A DNA stretch of 64,000 bases from Aeromicrobium yanjiei (GCF_009649075.1 NZ_CP045737.1:1488001-1552000), one strand, 5' to 3'. Shown: positions 13,887 through 25,401, counted from the first letter of the stretch. The notes: generated by a model from the letters alone, not told the origin. Made by a program: numbers and translations.

Positions 13887-16418
13887 ATGCGCTTCGCCGA
13901 CCCTCACGCCTGCCCAGACTGCCGAGGAGTGATCGCCGGTGAACCGGCGTGCCCTCACTGCGGCCTCGACCTGAGCTCGCTCGAGGTGCGCCAGCTGTGG
14001 CAGGTGCTCCTTCAGGCGGACGACCTGCTGGCACGGGCGGGCCGGCATCGGGTGGCGCGACAGCCGGTCCCTCAGGGTGCTCCCGCGCCGCCGTTCCAGC
14101 CCTCGCCGTTCCAGCCCTCGCCGGTCCAACCGCCGCCGGTCCAGCAGCAGCCGTTCACCCCGCCGCCGGGCGGCCCCGGTTTCCCGTCCTACCCGGCGCC
14201 CCCGCAGCCGTCCGTGGCATCGTCCAAGCCGTGGCCGGTCGGGACCATCCTGCTCGTGCTGGGCGCCTTCGGCCTCGTCGTCGCGGGCACGATCTTCGTG
14301 ACCCGGTCGTGGGAGGACCTCGGCCTGGCCGGTCGGACGCTGATCCTCATCGCCGTGACCGCCGTGATGGGCGCCCTCGGCGTCTGGGTCACGCGTCGTC
14401 CTCTGCGCGCATCCGCCGAAGCCGTCTGGTCGGTGTTCCTGGCGTTGCTCACGCTCGACTTCTTCGCGGCCCGCCACGAGGGCCTGGTCGGTCTCGGGTC
14501 GCTCGACGTCGCCGCTGCCTGGCTCGTGTGGGGCGTCGTCCTGCTGGCACTGGCCGTGGCGATCGCACTCTGGGCGCGACCCCACCTCTCCGTGGTCCTG
14601 GCGACTGCGGTGGTCGCGGGTGGCGCCGGGATCGTCGGCGCCGGCTTCGGCGCCGGGGGGGTCGTCGACGACATCGGCTTCGCCTGGCGAGCGGTCATCG
14701 CCCTGGTCGTCGTCGGAGTGCTGGCCCTGCTGACGCGGCCGGCCGATCTCGCGGCCCTGACCATCGTGGCGCGCCTGGTCGTGGCGGCGTTCTTCGTCTA
14801 TGCCTACATCGCGGCACTCGTGGAGCTGGGGGCACACCCGGCGATCGGCGACGTGCTGGCGGGCGGACACGGGGTCCCGATGATGCTCATGGCGGTCGCG
14901 GCATTCGTGATCGCTGCGGTGGTCCCGATCGTGCGCTTCCCTGCCACGGCGCTGGCCGTGCTGGCTGTCGTCGCCCTCGTCGTGGTGCCGACTGCGGATG
15001 GCGCGAGCGACGAGGTCATCGCCTCCACCGTTGCCCTCCTTGCCGCTGTGCTCGCGGCGGTCGGGATCCGCGGGACCGACGACTGGATGCGTGGGGTACG
15101 AGTGGCTGCGCTGCCCGTGATCGTCGCCGTCGCGCTGATGCACCTGGCCCTGCTGGGCGAGGTCGGTGGCGTCATCGGCCTGATCCTGCAGGATCCCTGG
15201 GCTCTGCAGTGGAACGGCCGCCTCGACGTCGGGAGCGTCGAGAACCACGAGCTGTGGGCGGTGCCCGTCGTCCTCGCCGGGCTCCTCGTCGTCGCGTGGG
15301 CGCTCCCGCGCTGGCCGGAGGCGTCGGGCCTGCGCGGCCACGCGACGTCGATCATGACGGTCGTGGCCGCGCTGGGCGCGATCGAGGCCGTCGTGGCGCT
15401 GCGCCTGCCCGTGTGGGCGGCCGCTGCCGTGCTGCTGGCGCTGGCCCTGGTCGCCCTGCGGGTGCGCGAGGCCGTGATCGCGGCCGGACCGGTCGCCCTG
15501 TTCCTGGTCCTGACCGCCTCGACCCTCGCCGGGGCCTCGCACGGGGTGTCGAGCGCGACGTGGCTCGCGGGCGCGGCGATCCTGGCCCCTCTCGCGATCA
15601 TGAAGGGCCCCGACGTCCTGCGCGTGCTGAGCGGTGTCGTCGCCGGATGGCTGGCGGTCGCCGGAGTCGGGTCGCTGGTGGGTCAGATCGACCTGGACGA
15701 GACGATCACGGCGCTCGTGGTGCTCGGTGTGGGCCTCACACTGGTGGCCGTCGCGAACCTGCGCCTCCCGGAGCACCCCGCCCGCGTGCCGCTCGAGCTC
15801 GCCGGGGCCGCAGGCATCGTGGTGGGTCTGGCCGTCCCCGGGTCGACGGGGGAGATGGCGGTGCGCTGGACCTTGGTCGGTGCCGTCCTCGTCGCCCTGG
15901 GCCTCGCCGTGGCCGGTCGACGTTGGTACGTCTGGCCGGGTGGTGTCTCGCTGCTGATCGCGTACGTGCTGCTCATCGTCGAGAGTGGCTCCTCGTTCGT
16001 GGAGGCCTACACGCTCCCGCTCGGCGTTGTCGCCCTCGCGATCGGCGTGCACCAGACCCACCGGGGCTCCGGGACGAGCACGTGGGCGACCCTCGGCCCG
16101 GGACTGGCGCTCGCGCTGCTGCCGAGCGTCCCGCAGGCGCTGGCCGACCCGACCGATCTGCGCGCGCTGCTCCTCGGAGCGGGCGCCGTCGTCGCGCTGG
16201 CTGCCGGGGTGCGCCTGAGCTGGCAGGCGCCGTTCGTCGCCGGCACCTCGATCCTGGCACTGCTGGTGCTGTGCAACATCGGTCCGTACGCGAACGCGGC
16301 GCCGCGCGTGCTCCTGATCGCCGCCGTCAGTGCGGTGCTCCTGGGCGTCGGCATCACGTGGGAGGACCGGGTCCGAGACGGCCGCAGGGTCGTCGGTTAC
16401 GTGCGCTCGATGCGGTAG
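13887..16418 (+). CDS. Large zinc-ribbon polytopic membrane protein (SCO7613-like)
   Basis: 843 residues. The first 30 residues form a zinc ribbon: C-P-D-C (about 9-12) and C-P-H-C (about 22-25). A coil LRxLW-type helix (SSLEVRQLWQVLLQADDLLARAG) comes next, then a proline/glutamine-rich linker with short tandem repeats (PFQPSP, PVQPPP), and from about residue 115 some 24-26 transmembrane helices. This architecture is found in large actinobacterial membrane proteins of unknown function. The low-complexity linker is visible in DNA as repeated ttccagccctcgcc units (14095-14130). It stands alone: TetR lies 31 bp upstream, aconitase downstream. Confidence 0.82.
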   Translation: MRFADPHACPDCRGVIAGEPACPHCGLDLSSLEVRQLWQVLLQADDLLARAGRHRVARQPVPQGAPAPPFQPSPFQPSPVQPPPVQQQPFTPPPGGPGFPSYPAPPQPSVASSKPWPVGTILLVLGAFGLVVAGTIFVTRSWEDLGLAGRTLILIAVTAVMGALGVWVTRRPLRASAEAVWSVFLALLTLDFFAARHEGLVGLGSLDVAAAWLVWGVVLLALAVAIALWARPHLSVVLATAVVAGGAGIVGAGFGAGGVVDDIGFAWRAVIALVVVGVLALLTRPADLAALTIVARLVVAAFFVYAYIAALVELGAHPAIGDVLAGGHGVPMMLMAVAAFVIAAVVPIVRFPATALAVLAVVALVVVPTADGASDEVIASTVALLAAVLAAVGIRGTDDWMRGVRVAALPVIVAVALMHLALLGEVGGVIGLILQDPWALQWNGRLDVGSVENHELWAVPVVLAGLLVVAWALPRWPEASGLRGHATSIMTVVAALGAIEAVVALRLPVWAAAAVLLALALVALRVREAVIAAGPVALFLVLTASTLAGASHGVSSATWLAGAAILAPLAIMKGPDVLRVLSGVVAGWLAVAGVGSLVGQIDLDETITALVVLGVGLTLVAVANLRLPEHPARVPLELAGAAGIVVGLAVPGSTGEMAVRWTLVGAVLVALGLAVAGRRWYVWPGGVSLLIAYVLLIVESGSSFVEAYTLPLGVVALAIGVHQTHRGSGTSTWATLGPGLALALLPSVPQALADPTDLRALLLGAGAVVALAAGVRLSWQAPFVAGTSILALLVLCNIGPYANAAPRVLLIAAVSAVLLGVGITWEDRVRDGRRVVGYVRSMR

Positions 16419-16458
16419 CGGCGGCGCGTCGCGGTGCTCGGCCTCTCGACATCATGTA

Positions 16459-16472
16459 TCTTGATATCAAGA
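16459..16472. promoter_or_regulatory. 14-bp perfect palindrome upstream of aconitase
   Basis: TCTTGATATCAAGA is its own reverse complement. It stands in the 158-bp gap upstream of acnA, in locally AT-rich DNA, where a repressor site is expected. The protein that binds it is not encoded nearby. Confidence 0.6.
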
Positions 16473-16501
16473 CAAATCCGAACACGAGGTTTCTGACCCC
16501 G

Positions 16502-16519
16502 GGTTAGGCGAGCCTGACC
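16502..16519. promoter_or_regulatory. Candidate iron box (DtxR/IdeR-type) upstream of aconitase
   Basis: GGTTAGGC-GA-GCCTGACC is an inverted repeat with 7 of 8 positions matched. Against the recalled DtxR/IdeR consensus (TTAGGTTAGSCTAACCTWA family) about 13 of 17 aligned bases agree. Iron control of an Fe-S enzyme would make sense. Confidence 0.4.
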
Positions 16520-16576
16520 GTGCGACTCACGTCGTCTCTGGGCAGGATGGAAGCCGACCCGCGAAGGAGAATGACG

Positions 16577-19369
<2,793 letters not shown>

Positions 19370-19383
19370 TCAGTTCTCGCAGG

Positions 19384-19422
19384 TCAGGGGCATCGCCGAC
19401 ACGGCGGTGCCCCTGATTTTTT
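19384..19422 (+). terminator. Strong Rho-independent terminator after acnA
   Basis: Outer stem TCAGGGGCA / TGCCCCTGA, inner stem CGCCG / CGGCG, loop ACA, followed by six T. It begins 14 nt after the acnA stop. Confidence 0.93.
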
Positions 19423-19447
19423 CTCACCGCGCCACAAAATGCTGTCC

Positions 19448-19515
19448 GCGACAACAATTTGTTGTCGCAAGTGCTGGACGTGACCTCTCTCACGCTATAC
19501 GTTGTGTCGAACAAC
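19448..19515. promoter_or_regulatory. Tandem ROK-repressor operator sites upstream of the sugar ABC operon
   Basis: Site 1 (19448-19468) is GCGACAACAA-T-TTGTTGTCGC, a perfect 10-bp inverted repeat around one base. Site 2 (19501-19515) is GTTGT-GTCGA-ACAAC, carrying the same ACAAC half-site. The centres are 50 bp apart and flank promoter-like TATAC (19496-19500). The ROK regulator at the end of the operon is the natural candidate to bind them, possibly with DNA looping. Confidence 0.6.
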
Positions 19516-19581
19516 AAACGCGTTACGTGGACGAAACACGTCGGCCGCGACGCACAACTGGAGGAATTGGAGGCGGTCTGT

Positions 19582-20676
19582 GTGAAGCGGACACGCAATC
19601 TCATGCTGGCGACGGTCATGGGTGCGGCTCTCGCGCTCAGTGCGTGCGGCGGCAGTGACAGTGACAGTGGCGGAGGCGACGGCGGCGGCAGCGGCGACAA
19701 GGCCGAGGGAAAGATCGGCGTCATCCTGCCCGACACGAAGTCGTCGGTCCGCTGGGAGAGCGCCGACAAGCCGGCGCTGGAGAAGGCCTTCAAGGCCGCC
19801 AACGTGGACTTCGACATCCAGAACGCCGAGGGCGACGCGGACAAGATGCAGACCATCGCCGACGGCATGATCACCGATGGTGTGACCGTCCTCGCGATCG
19901 TCAACCTGGACTCCGACTCGGGTGCGGCCATCGAGGAGAAGGCCAAGAGCCAGGGCGTCAAGACCATCGACTACGACCGCCTGACGCTGGGCGGCTCGGC
20001 TGACGTCTACATCTCGTACGACAACAGCAAGGTCGGCGCGCTGCAGGGCGAGGGCCTCCAGAAGTGCCTGGGCGACAAGGACGCGAACCTGATCTACCTC
20101 AACGGTTCGCCGACGGACAACAACGCGACGCTCTTCTCGCAGGGCGCCCACAGCGTCCTGGACAAGAACACCAAGTACAAGAAGGTCGGCGAGCAGGCTG
20201 TCCCGGACTGGGACAACGAGCAGGCAGTCACGATCTTCGAGCAGCTCTACACCAAGGTCGACGGCAAGGTCGAGGGCGTCTACGCGGCCAACGACGGCCT
20301 CGCCGGCGCGGTCATCTCGATCCTGGACAAGAACGGTCAGGCCGGCAAGGTCGCCGTCACGGGCCAGGACGCCACGGTCGAGGGCCTGCAGAACATCCTC
20401 GCGGGTGACCAGTGCATGACGATCCAGAAGTCGGCAACCGGCCAGGCCGGCGCGCTGGCCGAGGTCGCCATCGCGATGGTCAAGGGCGAAGATCCCGAGA
20501 CCACGGGAACTGTCACGGACGACCAGGGCAAGCGTGACGTCCCGGCTGTCCTGCTGGACCCGGTGGCGATCGACAAGACCAACGTGAAGGCCGTCATCGA
20601 CGCGGGCGACATGAAGGCCTCGGAGCTCTGCACCGGCAACTTCACCAAGCTGTGCGCTGACGCTGGCATCAGCTGA
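19582..20676 (+). CDS. Sugar ABC transporter substrate-binding lipoprotein
   Basis: 364 residues, GTG start with GGAGG 8 nt upstream. A lipoprotein signal (LMLATVMGAALALSACGG, lipidated Cys about 22) and a Gly/Ser/Asp-rich linker tether it outside the membrane. The mature part is a periplasmic-binding-protein type 1 fold (KIGVILPDTKSSVRW, DGVTVLAIVNLDSDSGAAI, VEGVYAANDGLAG, VAVTGQDAT) closest in pattern to XylF/ChvE-type aldopentose or aldohexose binders. The sugar cannot be assigned. It is the first gene of an SBP-ATPase-permease-ROK operon. Confidence 0.92.
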   Translation: MKRTRNLMLATVMGAALALSACGGSDSDSGGGDGGGSGDKAEGKIGVILPDTKSSVRWESADKPALEKAFKAANVDFDIQNAEGDADKMQTIADGMITDGVTVLAIVNLDSDSGAAIEEKAKSQGVKTIDYDRLTLGGSADVYISYDNSKVGALQGEGLQKCLGDKDANLIYLNGSPTDNNATLFSQGAHSVLDKNTKYKKVGEQAVPDWDNEQAVTIFEQLYTKVDGKVEGVYAANDGLAGAVISILDKNGQAGKVAVTGQDATVEGLQNILAGDQCMTIQKSATGQAGALAEVAIAMVKGEDPETTGTVTDDQGKRDVPAVLLDPVAIDKTNVKAVIDAGDMKASELCTGNFTKLCADAGIS

Positions 20677-20689
20677 CACACACAGGCGG

Positions 20690-20718
20690 CGGCTCCTCGG
20701 GGACGACCCGGGGAGCCG
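20690..20718 (+). other. Intercistronic hairpin after the substrate-binding protein gene
   Basis: CGGCTCCTCGGGG and CCCGGGGAGCCG pair around ACGA. There is no T tract. Such hairpins behind binding-protein genes often protect the upstream mRNA so that it is made in excess over ATPase and permease; that role is inferred here. Confidence 0.5.
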
Positions 20719-20780
20719 CAGCCCGCAACGCCCCGTCATCACCGCACCGCCGCACACAGCGCCCCATCGGAGGCCCAGCA

Positions 20781-21557
20781 ATGAGCACGTCCCCGCTCCT
20801 CGAGCTGCGAGGAATCAACAAGAGCTTCGGTGTCGTCCACGTCCTGCACGACGTCGACCTCACCATCTACCCGGGCCAGGTCACGGCACTCGTCGGCGAC
20901 AACGGTGCCGGCAAGTCCACCCTCGTCAAGGCCGTCGCAGGCATCTACCCGATCGACAGCGGCGAGTACCGCTTCGCGGGCGAGGACGTCACGGTCCACG
21001 GCCCCAAGGACGCCTCCGCCCTCGGCATCGAGGTGGTCTACCAGGACCTCGCCCTGTGCGAGAACCTCGACATCGTCGAGAACATGTTCCTCGGCCGCGA
21101 GGTCAAGAAGGGCCCCGTGCTCGACGAGACCACGATGGAGTCCAAGGCCCGTGAGGTCCTGGCCTCGCTGTCGGTGCGCACCGTGAAGTCGGTGCGCCAG
21201 AGCGTCTCGAGCCTCTCCGGTGGCCAGCGCCAGACCGTGGCGATCGCCAAGGCGGCGCTGTGGAACTCCAAGGTCGTCCTGCTGGACGAGCCGACCGCAG
21301 CGCTCGGCGTGGCACAGACCCGCCAGGTGCTCGACCTCGTGCGGCGTCTCGCCGACTCCGGCGTGGGCGTGCTGCTGATCTCGCACAACCTCTCGGACGT
21401 GTTCGAGGTCGCGGACCGCATCACCGCTCTCTATCTCGGCCGGGTGGCAGCCGACGTCGCGACGAAGGACGTCACGTCCCGTCAGATCGTCGAGCTCATC
21501 ACGACCGGTACATCTTCCGACATCGACGGGGCTGCCGCCCCGTCCGCGAACGCCTGA
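20781..21557 (+). CDS. Sugar ABC transporter ATP-binding protein (single nucleotide-binding domain)
   Basis: 258 residues. Walker A GDNGAGKST (about 38-46), Q-loop VVYQDLALCENLDIVENMFLG, signature SSLSGGQRQ (about 143-151), Walker B VVLLDEPTAAL and switch His in LLISHNLSDVFEVAD are all intact. It powers import of the sugar bound by the upstream lipoprotein. It has one nucleotide-binding domain, unlike the tandem XylG/RbsA/MglA type, so it should work as a homodimer, as FrcA-type ATPases do. It is 10 nt from the permease gene. Confidence 0.93.
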   Translation: MSTSPLLELRGINKSFGVVHVLHDVDLTIYPGQVTALVGDNGAGKSTLVKAVAGIYPIDSGEYRFAGEDVTVHGPKDASALGIEVVYQDLALCENLDIVENMFLGREVKKGPVLDETTMESKAREVLASLSVRTVKSVRQSVSSLSGGQRQTVAIAKAALWNSKVVLLDEPTAALGVAQTRQVLDLVRRLADSGVGVLLISHNLSDVFEVADRITALYLGRVAADVATKDVTSRQIVELITTGTSSDIDGAAAPSANA

Positions 21558-21567
21558 GGGACCAGAC

Positions 21568-22830
21568 ATGACTGACATCATCTCGGACGCGGAAGAGGCG
21601 GGCTTCGCCAACGACCGCACGCAGTCCAACACGCTCGGCGAGGCCGCCCGGGCGTACGTCAACCGCGTGCGCGGCGGCGACATGGGCGCCCTCCCGGCGA
21701 TCCTGGGCCTCATCGTCTTGTTCATCGTGTTCGGCTTCGCCAACGACCGCTTCTTCTCCGCGCTCAACATGGCCAACCTGATCACCCAGGCCGGCGCCAT
21801 CATCGTGCTCGCGATGGGCCTGGTCCTGGTGCTGCTGCTCGGCGACATCGACCTGTCGGCGGGCGTCACCGGCGGTGTCTCGGCCTGTGTGATGGGCCTG
21901 CTCATCGCCAAGCACGACCAGCCGTGGGGAGTCGCAGTGCTGCTCGCCCTCGTCACGGGTGCCGTCATCGGCCTCGTGATCGGCGTGCTGGTCGCCAAGC
22001 TCGGCATCCCGTCGTTCGTGGTGACCCTGGCGTTCTTCCTCGGCCTGCAGGGCGTGACGCTCAAGCTGATCGGCGACGGCGGCTCGGTCCGCGTCGACCA
22101 AGAGGTCATCAAGGGCATCACCAAGAGCAACGTCCCCGTGGTGTGGGGCTGGGTGCTTGCGATCGTCATCATCGTGGCGTTCGCGGCGCTCTCGCTGCGC
22201 AGCCACCGCGCCAAGGTCACCAAGGGCCTGCAGCACCAGCCGCTCGCGGTCGTCGTGGCGCAGATCGTGGCCCTCGCCGTGATCGTTCTCGTCGTCACGG
22301 CCGTGCTCAACGTCAACCGTGCGCCCAACCCGGGCTTCACGATCGAGGGCGTCCCGTACGTCCTGCTGCTCGTCGCGGCGCTGCTGATCTTCTGGACGTT
22401 CGTGCTCAGCCGCACCTCCTACGGCCGCCACGTCTACGCGGTCGGCGGCAACGCCGAGGCCGCACGGCGCGCCGGCATCAGCGTCGACCGCATCCGCATC
22501 TCGGTGTTCGTGTTCTCCTCGAGCATGGCTGCGCTGAGCGGCATCATCGCGGCGTCCAACCTCGGCAAGGTCTCGACCTCGTCGGGCGGCAGCAACACGC
22601 TGCTGTACGCCGTGGGTGCGGCGGTCATCGGCGGCACGAGCCTGTTCGGCGGCAAGGGCAAGGCGCGCGACGCGGTCATCGGTGGTCTGGTCATCGCGAC
22701 GATCGCGAACGGCCTGGGTCTGCTCGACCAGGCGTCGTACATCAACTTCATCGTCACCGGTGGCGTGCTGCTCCTCGCGGCCAGCGTCGACGCGATCTCC
22801 CGCCGGCGGCGCTCCGCGACAGGCCTGTAG
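21568..22830 (+). CDS. Sugar ABC transporter permease (XylH/RbsC-like)
   Basis: 420 residues, about ten transmembrane helices from residue ~45. The BPD_transp_2 family features are present: GDIDLSAGVTGGVSACVMG (about 92-110), KLGIPSFVVTLAFFLGLQG, YAVGGNAEAARRAGISVDRIRI (the EAA-like cytoplasmic loop) and GGTSLFGGKGKARDAVIGG. The N-terminal ~40 residues are cytoplasmic. It forms the membrane channel of the importer with the adjacent ATPase and binding protein. The ROK gene starts 3 nt after its stop. Confidence 0.93.
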   Translation: MTDIISDAEEAGFANDRTQSNTLGEAARAYVNRVRGGDMGALPAILGLIVLFIVFGFANDRFFSALNMANLITQAGAIIVLAMGLVLVLLLGDIDLSAGVTGGVSACVMGLLIAKHDQPWGVAVLLALVTGAVIGLVIGVLVAKLGIPSFVVTLAFFLGLQGVTLKLIGDGGSVRVDQEVIKGITKSNVPVVWGWVLAIVIIVAFAALSLRSHRAKVTKGLQHQPLAVVVAQIVALAVIVLVVTAVLNVNRAPNPGFTIEGVPYVLLLVAALLIFWTFVLSRTSYGRHVYAVGGNAEAARRAGISVDRIRISVFVFSSSMAALSGIIAASNLGKVSTSSGGSNTLLYAVGAAVIGGTSLFGGKGKARDAVIGGLVIATIANGLGLLDQASYINFIVTGGVLLLAASVDAISRRRRSATGL

Positions 22831-22832
22831 GC

Positions 22833-24056
22833 ATGGCCTCCGCCGGACGCGCTGGAGTCGGCACCAACCAGGAGGACGTCCGCCGGCACAATCTCGGGAC
22901 CGTTCTCGGTCACGTGCATCGTGCCGGCAGGCTCTCCCGGGCCGAGCTGACCGCGCGCATGGGACTCAACCGCAGCACGATCGCAGGACTGGTCACCGAG
23001 CTGGAGTCGTTGGGCCTGGCCGAGCAGGCCAAGCCCTCAGGGGCTCGCATCGGCGCCGGACGCCCCTCCGTGGACGTCAAGGCACGCACCGGGGCGTACG
23101 TCCTGGCCGTCGACCTGCGGGTCGACGGCCTGACGGTCGCCCGGGTCGGGCTCGGGGGAGTCGTGCAGGCTCGGGCCACCGGCCCGGTGCCCACCGGCCA
23201 CGACCCCGACGCCACAGCGTCCTCGGTCGTCGAGCTCATGCGGCTGGTCGTCAAGGACGTCGAGCCCGGCTCGGCGCTCGTGGGGGTCGGCGTGGGGGTG
23301 CCGGGCATCATCCGGGCCGATGACGGCCTGGTGCGCCTGGCCCCCAACCTCGGCTGGCGCGACGTCCCGTTCGCCAAGATCCTTGCGGACCGCATCGGCA
23401 CGTTCGCCGTGCCGGTCCTGGGCAACGACGCAGACCTGGGTGCCCTCGCAGAGCACCTCAGGGGAGCCGGCGTCGGTGTCGAGGACCTGGTCTACCTCTC
23501 CGGCGAGGTCGGCGTGGGTGCCGGCGTCATCGTCAACGGGCACAAGCTCGAGGGAGCGGGAGGCTACGCGGGCGAGATCGGGCACATGCCGTTCGTGCCG
23601 CAGGGCAAGCTGTGCCACTGCGGCGCGCACGGCTGCTGGGAGACCGTCATCGGCGCGGACGCGATCGCCCTCGCGATCGGCTGCCCCGCCGAGCGGGTGG
23701 GGGCGCTGGGTGAGTTCCTCGAGGGCGTGCACGAGGCACCCGACGACCTGCGTCTGGTCGGCCGGCACCTCGGACGGGGGCTCGCGGGGATGGTCAACAT
23801 GCTCAACCCGCGGGTGATCGTGCTCGGCGGCTACCTGCGCTCGTTGTTCCCCCTGGTCCACGAGGACGTGGAGCGCGAGCTGGAGGTGCATGCCCTCATC
23901 GCACCGCGTGAGCTGGTCCGGGTCACGCTGCCCGGGCTGGGCGGCGACTCGGTGCTCCACGGGGCGGCAGAGCTCGCGTTCGAGCCTTTGCTCGCCGACC
24001 CGGTCGGGCGCCTGGCCTCGGCCTGTCTCGACGCCGACGCCGCGCTCGCGGTCTGA
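22833..24056 (+). CDS. ROK family transcriptional repressor of the sugar ABC operon
   Basis: 407 residues. An N-terminal winged HTH (HRAGRLSRAELTARMGLNRSTIAGLVTELESLGL, about 28-61) is fused to a ROK sugar-kinase-like domain. The ROK zinc motif is CHCGAHGCWE (about 265-274) and GGYAGEIGHM precedes it. ROK repressors of the XylR/NagC type release DNA when the sugar binds. Its place as the last gene of the operon and the ACAAC-type palindromes upstream of the first gene suggest autoregulation. It ends 4 bp from the convergent nuclease-family gene. Confidence 0.92.
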   Translation: MASAGRAGVGTNQEDVRRHNLGTVLGHVHRAGRLSRAELTARMGLNRSTIAGLVTELESLGLAEQAKPSGARIGAGRPSVDVKARTGAYVLAVDLRVDGLTVARVGLGGVVQARATGPVPTGHDPDATASSVVELMRLVVKDVEPGSALVGVGVGVPGIIRADDGLVRLAPNLGWRDVPFAKILADRIGTFAVPVLGNDADLGALAEHLRGAGVGVEDLVYLSGEVGVGAGVIVNGHKLEGAGGYAGEIGHMPFVPQGKLCHCGAHGCWETVIGADAIALAIGCPAERVGALGEFLEGVHEAPDDLRLVGRHLGRGLAGMVNMLNPRVIVLGGYLRSLFPLVHEDVERELEVHALIAPRELVRVTLPGLGGDSVLHGAAELAFEPLLADPVGRLASACLDADAALAV

Positions 24057-24060
24057 GGGG

Positions 24061-25395
24061 CTACGGCGACGCCCTCCGGGGCGACGGCATGAAGAGTCGG
24101 GCCCGGACGGGGTTGTGGTCCGAGGCGCGGGCGCCGACGTACCGCCCGCGCCTGAGGTCGGCCATGACTTCCCAGCCGGTGACCCCGAAGCCTCCGCGGA
24201 CGAAGATCCGGTCGATGTGCCCACCCCACCGTGTGTTCCGGTTCGGCGTGCGGCGATAGCCGTTGTAGCTGTTGAGATAGGGACGGGTGTAGGTCGCCGA
24301 GCGCTGGTACGCGTCGCCGAGGCCGGCCTTGCCCAGCAGCCTGCCGACGACGTCGTCGGAGCGGGTGCGGTCGGAGTTGAAGTCGCCAGTGAGGACGACA
24401 GGCATCTTCTTCGCGGTCCGGTCGATGTGGCGGACCAGTGCGGCCGTCTCGCTCTTGCGCCGACGGGTGGCCCCTGCCGTGCGTCCCGGCGTCAGGTGCA
24501 CGTTGACGGCGAGGAGCTCATCGCCCGTGAGCCTGTCACGCAGGCCGATCCAGTCGGCCGGGCGTCCGTGGGGCAGTCGGAAGGAACTCTCGAAGGGCGC
24601 AGGGATGCCCACGCCGGGGCACTCGTCCCCGGCGTAGTACCAGGTCCCCTTGTACAGCCGGTACGGCTTGTCGGTGACCATGTCCCAGTGGTAGTCGTCG
24701 ATCCAGGTGTAGTCGATGGCCCCGGCGTACGGCTTGCTGAGGCAGATCGGGATCGGCACGTCGCGCTTGACCTGGACGAGGCGGGCGGCGCGGTAGTACA
24801 TGACGTTGCGCCGGCTGAGGTGCGCCTGGCGGTAGCCGAGCTGCTCCAGCCGCGGCCGCAGCTCCTTGCGCTTGAGCCCGCTCTCCTGCAGGGAGACGAT
24901 GTCCGCGTCGGCCTGCTTGATCTTGGCGAAGATCGCTTCACGGCGGAGGGACCACCTGCCACAACCCTGCGCGGTGCTGCAGAGATTGTAGGTGACGACC
25001 GAGATCGAGGGGTGCGAAGTCTTGTTGGCTCGCGGCATCGTCGCGTGGCAGTGGGCGCTGGAGCGTGCACCCGATCCGCCACGTCCGATCGCGCGGACGG
25101 TCAGGCAGTACGTCGTGCCGGGGCGCAGCCCGCCCACGGTCAGCCTGGTCGACCGCCCCGACGTCGAGCGGGTGGTCGCGGACGAGGTGGATGCACGCGC
25201 GTGCGACCGTGAGTAGGCCACGCGGTAGCGCTTCGCGCCCTTGGCCGCGGGCCAGGTGACGGTGAGGGAGTGCGGCGATGACGCGACGACGTACGGGGCG
25301 CCCGGTCGGGCAGGTGCCGCCGACGCCGGGACGACCGGCACGACGAGCGCGAGAGCCAGCGTGACGAGGAGGACCAGTCCTCGGGGAGTGCGCAT
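24061..25395 (-). CDS. Secreted endonuclease/exonuclease/phosphatase family protein with fibronectin type III domain
   Basis: 444 residues. Signal peptide (LVLLVTLALALVVPVVPASA), then one fibronectin type III domain (about 31-118: PYVVASSPHSLTVTWPAAKGAKRYRVAY and LTVGGLRPGTTYCLTVRA), then an EEP domain (about 132-440). EEP catalytic features are present: VVTYNL, LQES, NVHLT, TGDFNSD and the terminal SDHNPV. The target could be DNA, RNA, sphingomyelin or inositol phosphates; it acts outside the cell. TAGCAT sits 6 nt upstream of the ATG (leaderless). Confidence 0.9.
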   Translation of the reverse strand: MRTPRGLVLLVTLALALVVPVVPASAAPARPGAPYVVASSPHSLTVTWPAAKGAKRYRVAYSRSHARASTSSATTRSTSGRSTRLTVGGLRPGTTYCLTVRAIGRGGSGARSSAHCHATMPRANKTSHPSISVVTYNLCSTAQGCGRWSLRREAIFAKIKQADADIVSLQESGLKRKELRPRLEQLGYRQAHLSRRNVMYYRAARLVQVKRDVPIPICLSKPYAGAIDYTWIDDYHWDMVTDKPYRLYKGTWYYAGDECPGVGIPAPFESSFRLPHGRPADWIGLRDRLTGDELLAVNVHLTPGRTAGATRRRKSETAALVRHIDRTAKKMPVVLTGDFNSDRTRSDDVVGRLLGKAGLGDAYQRSATYTRPYLNSYNGYRRTPNRNTRWGGHIDRIFVRGGFGVTGWEVMADLRRGRYVGARASDHNPVRARLFMPSPRRASP

Positions 25396-25401
25396 CCGAC
25401 G

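Noticed and set aside
13794..16061. 755-codon open frame antisense to the large membrane protein
   Set aside because: Composition is almost entirely Arg, Asp, His and Gly, as expected of a shadow frame opposite Ala/Val/Leu-rich coding DNA.
19582..22830. Assignment of the sugar ABC operon as a xylose importer
   Set aside because: No xylA/xylB nearby and the ATPase is single-domain; the sugar is left open.
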